DNA from: Podaxis mareebaensis
Lineage: Eukaryota; Basidiomycota; Agaricomycetes; Agaricales; Agaricaceae
Assembly: GCA_018524725.1 (NCBI GenBank)
Contig: JAEUWP010000335.1
Location: 434,001 to 498,000, forward strand
Direction of reading: 5' to 3'
DNA: 64,000 nt
Part shown: positions 56,674 to 64,000 of the stretch, piece by piece
Numbering within the stretch: the first letter of the stretch is position 1
Layout: every line of letters begins with the position of its first letter
The notes under the pieces: generated by a model
What the model was told of the DNA's origin: nothing
Databases searched by the model: none
What the model saw: the letters and a program-made list of their open reading frames with translations, nothing else
Made by a program: the position numbers and the translations under genes

Positions 56674-58642
56674 CTATTCCAAGATCCACTGGTCCCCGCT
56701 CTTCTTGATGCCAACGGGCCTCTTTTCGTCCAGACTGATGCGACCAGCATTGAGGATAGCGGTTGTCAAGACTGTGTTACGAATCGTAGGAAGACCGTGT
56801 TTATCGAATTCGGAAGCTGCAATCTCGCCGGCGTTCACGCTGCGGGCGGCGTCGATGAACTTTTCGATCGAGATATAACCATATCCACGTTGACCATCGA
56901 AGTGACCGGTTTCTGATGGAGAGTATTTCATACTGGAGCACGGCACGGGCATCACGGCGTCAGTACGTGGCAACATTGGAACGAAGACGGGAGGAACATA
57001 GGCGATCATGCATCATGAAATGCAGAGACTCACTAGAATGGGTTGTACCAGGCCTTCCCTGTATCATCAACAGTGACGTCGTACCCTCTGTGGGCTTGAT
57101 CAATGTTGATGTCGCCCTGGATGTCCGATAGGTGTCAGTGATGGGGCGAAAATAACTCGGAGTAGGTACCGACCTTTTCTGCCATATAATACCAGTGCTG
57201 GCCAGTGTGGATACCGGCCTTGAGCGGAGCCGTCCAGCTGGCGGTGTACACCGCAGTTCCTTTGTGCTTGGGACTCCTGATCGATTGCCAGTCCACAAGG
57301 AGGGTGATGGTGTCCTCGGTCCCTGGCACACAGCTGTAAGGCTCGCTTGTTGCAATACCCGTGGCAGCGCTGGCAACTACGCGAGTAGGAACGGCAAGGT
57401 CTTGGAGGATCCAACAGCAGATATCGATGTGGTGCGATGAAAGATAATAACTTTGTGTGATGGGTGTTTCAGCTTCTTATCCGACATGTTAGGGTTCCGG
57501 ATGGTTAGGCTTACCTGATGTCTGAGTCCTTGCCAGCCCAGGCGCGGAAGGTTTCGAGTTGACTCTTGGGTTGACTCATCCATGCGTTGAAGAAGTTGAA
57601 TTCACCCAAGGTTTGTGCTCGAGCTTTGGCGTCGCTATAGACAGGATCAAAGCTAGTGTGGATCATCCTGTTAAACCCTATTTTTTTTGACAGGGAAGAC
57701 GTGCGCACCGTTTGTGATGCTCAACGAAACAGACGACTTTGTGCTTTTCCGCGGCGGCGATCAACTCGTTGTGATGAGAGAGTAACTGCGTTGCGGGCTT
57801 AGTGACTAAGACGTGGATCCCTTTCTCAATAGCGTAAATTGCGATCTTATAGTGAGTGCCTGCATTTGACCGGATCAGATTACGAACGCGACAGATAGAC
57901 CTAGCAGCTTACTATCGGGGGTGAAGATAATGACTGCATCACCCGGCTTGAGCTTGTCAATGGCCTCCTTGTCTATCGTATTCAATTAGCTCGGGTCGGT
58001 GCATGGACAGTGGAGACTACTGACAAGCTTCGGGGTCGATATTCCCGTTTTTCGGGAACTCTTCGAACCTGTTGCCAAGTCAGTGTATTGGCTCGGAAGG
58101 TCCATCGAACACTTGCTCTAGGTCCATGTCCCTATAAACTTGGCCAATATTTTGCGCAAGGTGTTGGCGGATATCGGGGAATTTCTTGCCATTGACTCCC
58201 ACCATTCCAAGCTTATCGACCTAGGACATAACACTCAGCTGATTACCCTTGCGCAAAATAACAAGAGACTACCTTCCCCCTTCGTCGAAGGTCGAACAGC
58301 GTTAAGCCAACGACCTTAAAGGATCGACTTGAGCTTCAACAAGGCATTATACATAGAGTGACATACTCCGATCTGATAACGGTGAGTGTGAGTACGTCAA
58401 ATATCGCACTTCTGCTGTCCAAGCTGACCTTTTTGTCTGATTTGGAGGCGCCAGCACCGGTCCACCCAGTGGTGTATTCTCCCTTGACGCTACATCAATG
58501 GCAAATGTCGAAACCAAATTTCAGCTGCAGAGACTCACGGTACCGCCTGCCGGTAAATGAAGTCAGATAGGGGCCGATATGTGGAGTCGAGATGGAGAAA
58601 CTTACACATTAGAACGTTCAGCTTGGGCGGCTCTGGCGACAT
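56674..58642 (-). CDS. Gfo/Idh/MocA-family NAD(P)-dependent oxidoreductase
   Basis: Rossmann-fold oxidoreductase close to yeast YMR315W. The gene has many small exons. The start [12 protein letters not shown] joins through an 8-nt micro-exon (58539-58546) to [20 protein letters not shown], then [20 protein letters not shown]. Later exons give the family region [20 protein letters not shown] and [20 protein letters not shown], the substrate-domain block [38 protein letters not shown], and [20 protein letters not shown]. It ends [20 protein letters not shown] followed by LE. The GxGxxG-type site is CGTGEY here because the family itself departs from the standard motif. The physiological substrate is unknown; the yeast relative is linked to NADPH supply. 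Exons between 57700 and 58300 were recognised but not all boundaries fixed. Confidence 0.86.
58539..58546 (-). other. 8-nt internal micro-exon of the oxidoreductase gene
   Basis: GCGGTACC is flanked by CCGGCAG (acceptor) and GTGAGT (donor). With exon 1 (58606-58642, 37 nt) it makes 45 nt, keeping the frame, and it restores LMCGTGEYTTGW. Confidence 0.75.
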
Positions 58643-60097
58643 TATGTTGCTGTTTTTGAGAGGAAGTGCGGGCAGGTGTGTGATAGATTGGTCCCGGAAG
58701 AGGTTAAGCAATCAAACAACGCATGCTGGAAGCTTCGCCTCTTTAAAGGACTGCAGAGGAGAAACCAAGGAGAATTGCGGTCCGGATTGTGGTGCGGCCC
58801 GCGTGGCCGGGCCACCTTGCCTTGGATTCTTCGAGCAGAAGAACTGTATCCATCATCAAAACAGCGGTGCACCGGGTGCGATACCACTACCCTCTCTACG
58901 CTAGTTCGGAAAATCCCCAAGTGCCCGATGGCGTTTGGTTCTCCGCTGAGGTCATCCTGGAGGTAATTCATTAATATAAAATTGAGCGAGATATCTTCAC
59001 GTCTTCTGTATTTCTGCAATGAGCCAGTGGCTCTGGATGATAGACGGGCAATTGAATATTGAGTACTTGAGTATTGGACATCCATGGTCAGATTCCGGCA
59101 AGACAGGGGACAAGGGGGTTTCCTGGCTTACGTAACGCCTGCCTCAGCAGGCCTCAGCCCACTGAGGCGCTCCAAAAGCGGGGGTTTGGCAAGTGCATCA
59201 ATACTAACGTAGGCCAGCTTAACAAGAAGTCGCTATATGCTGTAGTATGCGTAGAGATCCGCCTTCCAATGGGCCTGGTAAAGCCATAACAAGTGAGATG
59301 CATGACCTCATGTTGACCAAGAGTTACAAGTGGATAAAGATAAAGAGTCGAAAGAGGTGTTGGAGTACACGAAGGCGATTGAAAGTGCGCAGAGTGACCG
59401 AGAATTTATAGTGTTTACCACTGCGCCTTGATCTATCAGGAGAACAGATGCCGGGAGTAACCCGTGAGGGCTGGGGCGCAGGATCTATTCTTGTCGTCGA
59501 AGTACGAGTCCTCGCTGGGACTCGGGGCACAGTGACGCGAAGCGGCAAGGCGTCACGTGATTCAAACACGTGCTGTTGCCGGTGCCAAAATATTGCTGGT
59601 AGGGGGCCAGGATGGACACGAACGCGAAGAGGGTCTGAATAATAGAGGATATTCCGAGGGCAGAAAGCGTAGTTGATACACGGGCAAAGTGACAACGATG
59701 TCGATAGCAACCAAACGAGAAAAAATTACGGAGGATGCCAGCGGCAGTTGAATATATATGGAAGGCAGACCAGACTGGGGTTGGCACGGATATACGACAT
59801 TCAGATGGACGGAGAATTGGAGGCAAGGGATGTGGAGGGTGTGGGTAGATGCTGGAGGACGGGGAGGACGAGAAGGGGTTTGGGTGGAGGATAGGCGCTG
59901 CAGGAGGGGTGCTGAAGGGAGGGCAGACGGTGTGCAGTCAGTGGTGGGTAGACTGACTGACTGGTCCCCTCCGACCAAGCCACCTGGCCCTTTCTTTCCC
60001 GCTCCCCATCACTCTTTCCTCCCACATCCACTACCTCCTCTCCCTCCCTCTATCCCACCCCTCTCTCTCCACTCGACCCCTCCCTCCCTCCCCACCC
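58643..60097. promoter_or_regulatory. Divergent intergenic region with hairpins, paired E-boxes and CT-rich core promoter of ITC1
   Basis: I call no gene. Features: two abutting perfect hairpins at 59137-59168; two CACGTG hexamers at 59554-59559 and 59567-59572, the first within TCACGTGA; and a strongly CT-rich stretch at 59968-60097 running into the ITC1 ATG, a typical fungal core promoter. Minus-strand frames at about 59490-59980 include a hydrophobic stretch but cannot be joined to a start, stop and splice set that I trust. Confidence 0.45.
59137..59168. repeat. Two adjacent perfect inverted repeats
   Basis: GCCTGC-CTCA-GCAGGC (59137-59152) is followed, sharing bases, by GCCTCAG-CCCA-CTGAGGC (59151-59168). 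Both stems are perfect (6 and 7 bp) with 4-nt loops. Confidence 0.75.
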
Positions 60098-63000
60098 ATG
60101 CCCACCTGTCGCCGCAAGCGCGTAGTCCTCACAGAGCCCTCACAGGAGCTCATCCGCGCTCTCGAAACCGACCCAGAACGTGAGGTCTTCTACCTCGAGG
60201 AGACCGGCGAGATCTTCGAGACCTACGAGTGCGCCCCTGCCCCTTCTTCCCTTCTCACTATACTGACCCTCCATCTCCATTCTAGGGCCTATATTGCGCG
60301 CATGTCCTTTTATCGGTTGAAGCAATTCCAATGTGAGGTCACCGGCAAAAGCGGCCTAGACTATTTCCAAGCTGTAGAGAGCGAGCGCCAAGAGGCCCGT
60401 ACCATGCACGCCCGCTTCTCGGAACCTCTCAAGTATCCTGTTCTCAGAGCAGTACAGTGGCGTATGTGTAAAGTGCCAAGTACCTCCAAACCTTCTACTT
60501 AACATCGCGCATAAGAGGTTATGGGTCGACTCGATCATCTCGTTGAAGCCGTCTACGAACGTTTCAAAGATCGCTATTTCAAGAACGAGAGTGCGTTCTG
60601 ATCTAGCAACCTGCTGTTTCAAACTCACGCTTGCCTCCAGGGGTGCTTGTTGACATCGAGGGCGTCAAGTAAGTTACCTGCAACATCGAATCTTGCCATC
60701 CTCATCTACGCCACCCAGATACTATGGTGTCATCGAGAAAGTCTATCCTCCTCGCTTCAGCTCCGACCAACAGGCAAGAGACGCCTTTAAGAACTCTAAT
60801 ACATCCGACAAAACCCTTGACGAGGAGCAACCCCATCTCATTGGCAGTGACCTGAACATTCCTCTTCAAGATGCCAATGCGAAGGATAACCCTGAACTGT
60901 ACTACTATTGGGTTCATGTCCTTGAGCTCGAGAAGGACAAAGGTGAGAAGGGCAAGGCGTCCAAAGCAGCCGAAAAGGACACCCAAGTCATTGGAAGCGT
61001 CATGGAGTGCCAGTGTAGTACTCTAAGGTGTGCGCCGTCGCTATCCTTCTTGTCATTTTTCTGATGGCTGTCCTCAGCCGGGACCGTTTGTCTTTCTCAA
61101 AGTCGATCCTCCGTCGTTTCATTCGAGATTGCGTGGATCGTGATGCTGCTGTTGCGTCTCCTTGGACTGTCAAACCTCTGATTGCCAAACACTACGGTGT
61201 CAGTTCAATTATGCCCGAGGAGACCCGCAAAGGTGTCGAAGACATCAAGAAGGGCGAGATTGACAAACGGAAGAAAGTATGGGAGGATAGAGAAGGACCA
61301 CCTACCAAAAAACAAAAGAAAATGACATCCGCGCAGGAGGGGAAAGGTATATCTCTCGTTGCCTATGAGTCACTGACTTGCTCACGATCTATACTGTGGT
61401 GCTGGCAGCTGAAAAGAAGGAGCGGGAGGCCCAGGAGAAGGCTGAAAAAGAGAGACTAGCGAAAGAAGAGGCTGAACGCATAGCTGCAGAGAAGAAGAAG
61501 AAGAAGCCTATTCGTTATCCTACAGAAGATCTTGATATCCGGATATCTGAAAAGGATAAGAAAGCAGGTGTTAGTCTACGGCGTCCTCTAGCTCAACGCA
61601 ATGGCCTACCTTTCAACGACACCCCAAACACCTTTGAGTCATTATTACTCTGCTGGAATTTCTTGAATGCTTTTGGGTAAGCTGCTGCTACCGGTTTTTG
61701 TTCCCCGTGTAGCAAGGACTGACTAACGCCATTAGCGAACCTCTTCATATCTGGCCTTTCACTCTTGACGATTTGGCATGTGCTCTCCAGCATACGATGC
61801 CTGACTTGCCCTGCCCCTTACTGGCTGAAATTCATTCAAACCTCATTTACAACCTTCGGACTGTGTCATTCACACGGCATAGCGCCACGTTAAGTCTCCT
61901 CAAGCTGAAGGAAAGTGTCGGTCCCGAACACAAAGTTTTCGGTGTCACTATCGATGACCTAACCAGTGCTATGGCCGATGTGGGTAATAACTGGGAGCGA
62001 GTCCCTCTGCGGCATGCTGAAGGTCGCGAAGGTTGGGAGGATGCTCTAGTTGGTTGCCTTAAAGATGTTGGTGTCTTAATCTTCAGGTTTTGGGTGTATG
62101 CTCACTCCTTGATCCTTAGCACGCTAACCTAGAAAACCTCCCTCGCCTAAGAGAGATCTTGACACAGCTGTTCTTTGCACCACCTCCAGACTCTCCAGAG
62201 CCTAGCCCATCCGCTGCTCCTCAAAACCTCACTGTTGCCTCAACGCCCGCAGAGAGATACTATTCCCTATCGCCGGAGGATCGGATCACGATACTCTCTT
62301 TCCTCTGCAACCAGGCTGTCTCCAGTAAAACCGTTCGCACTCATATGGAAGCGTGTGAAGAGGCCTTGACAGAATACCGCAAAACCAAGATTGACATCAA
62401 CCGGTTAAAGAAACAGCAGTAAGTGGTCCCCCGTCTTTTGATGAATCAGACACCTCACATTCAAGGCTTAGCCTGCAGGAAATGAGTACTCTTGCTGTGG
62501 AGGCCGAGCTGACGCAAAACGGGACAAATGGTACTGAGGAAGATGCTCCGATGAACGACGTTAGTGAACTCTCTGACGCTTCGGGTGGTGACAATTCTTC
62601 AACGGGCAAGAAGAAAGCGAAGAGACAAGAAACACGTATTGCGAATGCCAAAGCGAGAGGCGCAGCTCGTGCGAAACAGGCACAACAAAAACAGGCACTG
62701 GCCGAGCACAGGCGACTGGACGAAGAGGTCAATAAGTTAGAACGCCGTTTAGAAGGTATCGAGCGCGAGTTTAGACAACACGTTGGCGGTGTTCGTGCGA
62801 AGCCCCTAGGAAAGGACCGTTTCTATAACCGGATCTGGTGGTTTGATGGCCTTGGATCTACTTCAACGAATAATCCAGCTCTTGGACAATATGGCACTGG
62901 GCGAATATTTATTCAAGGACCTAGTGAATTTGACATGGATATTCTAAAGAGACGAGAAGGGGACATAAACGCGAGGCGACTGGAGGAAGAGGGTGAAGAC

Positions 63001-63408
63001 GGAATGTTAGGACCTGGAGACTGGGCGGCATATTCGACTGTTGAAGAGGTGAAAGGGCTCCACTTGGCGATGTTGACGTCATTACTCACTTCGACGTAAT
63101 AGCTCGAGGAATATGTGGCGTGGTTGAACACCAAGGGGCATCGCGAGCTTGCGCTTAAGACGGCACTGACAAAATGGTGGGTCCCCATCACGGCCGGGAT
63201 GAAGAAGCGAATCGCAGTCAGTACCAGATCACTTTTGCAGTGTCGTCATTGATGCACTGACACCGCCTAATTGTAGGACCTTAACGCTAACTTGAAACTC
63301 CCCGATGCTCGACGTAGCTCCCGTAACAAAACAGGACCTGGCCATGATATTTCTCAGCAACCCTATATGCAATGGAGGAATCGACGAGCCCTTACACACA
63401 ACCAGTGA
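60098..63408 (+). CDS. ITC1: ISWI remodeller subunit ITC1 (WAC, DDT and WHIM domains)
   Basis: Accessory subunit of an ISWI (Isw2/ACF-type) chromatin remodeller; it positions nucleosomes with the ATPase. The WAC DNA-binding domain is at the start: MPTCRRKRVVLTEPSQEL, EVFYLEETGEIFETYEAYIA, RLKQFQCEVTGKSGLDYFQA. Then MGRLDHLVEAVYERFKDRYF, a Lys/Glu-rich helical stretch (EKAEKERLAKEEAERIAAEK), the DDT domain (LLLCWNFLNAFGEPLHIWPF), WHIM1 (YSLSPEDRITILSFLCNQAV), a coiled coil (RLDEEVNKLERRLEGIEREF) and WHIM2 (GKDRFYNRIWWFDGLG). Final exons read LEEYVAWLNTKGHRELALKT, DLNANLKLPDARRSSRNKTG and end YMQWRNRRALTHNQ, stop 63406-63408. It is interrupted by about ten short introns. The start is the first ATG after a CT-rich leader. 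The ATPase partner is not in the window. Confidence 0.93.
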
Positions 63409-64000
63409 TGCTTTCCAGCAGTTCGCAGCGAAGTTTTCTCTCCTCTTGACGAGGGCCGTGATTCCAATCTTACCCCATGGAGATACGGGATTTGAAGTTC
63501 CCAATCGATTCAAGCTTGTCGCGCCGTTTGGCTCGTCTGCAATTTTCGATTTAGAGTTTTAGTACACGTAGTTGCTTGGAGATTTTCTACCTTACAACTC
63601 CCTTCCGAGAAAGGCAGGTGGTATACCTTGTAACCGGTGTATGAATAGTGTCACATAGTGCAGTAATAGTTATACAACCGCTTAAACTGGCTAATATTCG
63701 AAGCATCTGGAAACTTGTCCAAGTTGGGAAGGAGATAAGATCCGTGCGTGTTCCCATCAAAGGTTCAGAGATCTGCCTTCGGACCAGCCCACACTAGCCC
63801 ACACTCTTCATTTTCCGCTATGTCATGAGCATCTCTTGCTGTGTGGGCTATCCTGGAGGATAGACCTGTTCGGACGGCCGTCGAGATGGAACAAGAGCAG
63901 GAGCGAAGAACCCAGACCCTTATCAATCGTCAGAAGAATTCTCAGATAAGATCCGTCGAAACTCCATCGTCAGCTTAATTTTCACCTGTTACAAATATAA
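63409..64000. other. Right edge, 3' flank of ITC1
   Basis: The reading frame continuing past 63408 in another frame is not supported. A direct repeat of AGCCCACACT occurs at 63786-63795 and 63796-63805. I see no gene in the last 590 bases. Confidence 0.35.

Noticed and set aside
59490..59980. Possible small membrane protein on the minus strand with a hydrophobic run
   Set aside because: Frames change without credible introns, and no family is recognisable; the sequence is CT-rich, which yields hydrophobic reading by chance.

Overview
This is nuclear DNA from a filamentous fungus, most likely a basidiomycete of the Agaricomycetes. Nearly every gene is cut by several short introns of about 45-60 nt with GT(A/G)NGT donors and NYAG acceptors, genes lie about 2.5 kb apart on both strands with no operons, core promoters are CT-rich, and the proteins have fungal-type architectures (SWI1 with ARID, ITC1 with WAC/DDT/WHIM, MMM1, alpha-arrestin, CLN-type cyclin, cellular RNA-dependent RNA polymerase). 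I cannot name the species. No transposon, tRNA, rRNA or virus-like insertion is evident.

Layout. 0.7-5 kb: adenylate kinase 6/FAP7 (+), a GPI-anchored Ser/Thr-rich secreted protein (-), TFIIH cyclin H (+). 5.5-13 kb: a DUF1764 protein (-), SWI1 (+), a PPxY-bearing alpha-arrestin (+), and a Rab5 GTPase with an acidic insertion (-). 13.9-23.4 kb: an AMP-forming acyl-CoA ligase (+), a large CNH-like plus GYF protein (-), and a D-2-hydroxyglutarate/D-lactate dehydrogenase (+). 23.6-33.7 kb: telomere protein RAP1 (+), CDK11-like kinase (-), tubulin-tyrosine-ligase family protein (-), MMM1 of the ERMES tether (+), an alpha/beta hydrolase (-), RNA polymerase subunit RPB8 (+), and an unrecognised disordered protein (-). 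34.3-50.1 kb: a Sec7-PH Arf-GEF (-), pescadillo/NOP7 (-), SmD2 (+), a cellular RdRP (-), a LYRM2-like LYR protein (-), and an eIF4E-transporter-like protein (+). 50.1-64 kb: a 3.8-kb gene-poor stretch, a G1/S cyclin (+), a Gfo/Idh/MocA oxidoreductase (-), and ITC1 (+).

Most genes are conserved housekeeping genes: transcription and chromatin (CCL1, SWI1, RPB8, CDK11, ITC1), RNA and ribosomes (FAP7, NOP7, SMD2, RdRP, 4E-T), trafficking (Rab5, Arf-GEF, arrestin), mitochondria (MMM1, LYRM2, D2HGDH), telomere and cell cycle (RAP1, CLN). They are not a pathway cluster. Many lie head to head with start codons 120-340 bp apart and probably share promoters.

The most notable points are: four coding exons of 3-8 nt, three of them carrying the start codon; CCCTAA telomere-type units upstream of RAP1 itself; a GYF-domain protein with a PPGL ligand just upstream of its own GYF domain, while two other proteins here (4E-T-like, alpha-arrestin) also carry PPGL; a GC-AG intron; a Rab5 insertion; a 45-nt tandem duplication inside the RdRP; and two abutting perfect hairpins upstream of ITC1. 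I did not find a clear new multi-gene system. Splice sites were assigned by eye from reading-frame continuity and family alignment from memory. Where I give exact exon lists, the exon lengths sum to a multiple of three.
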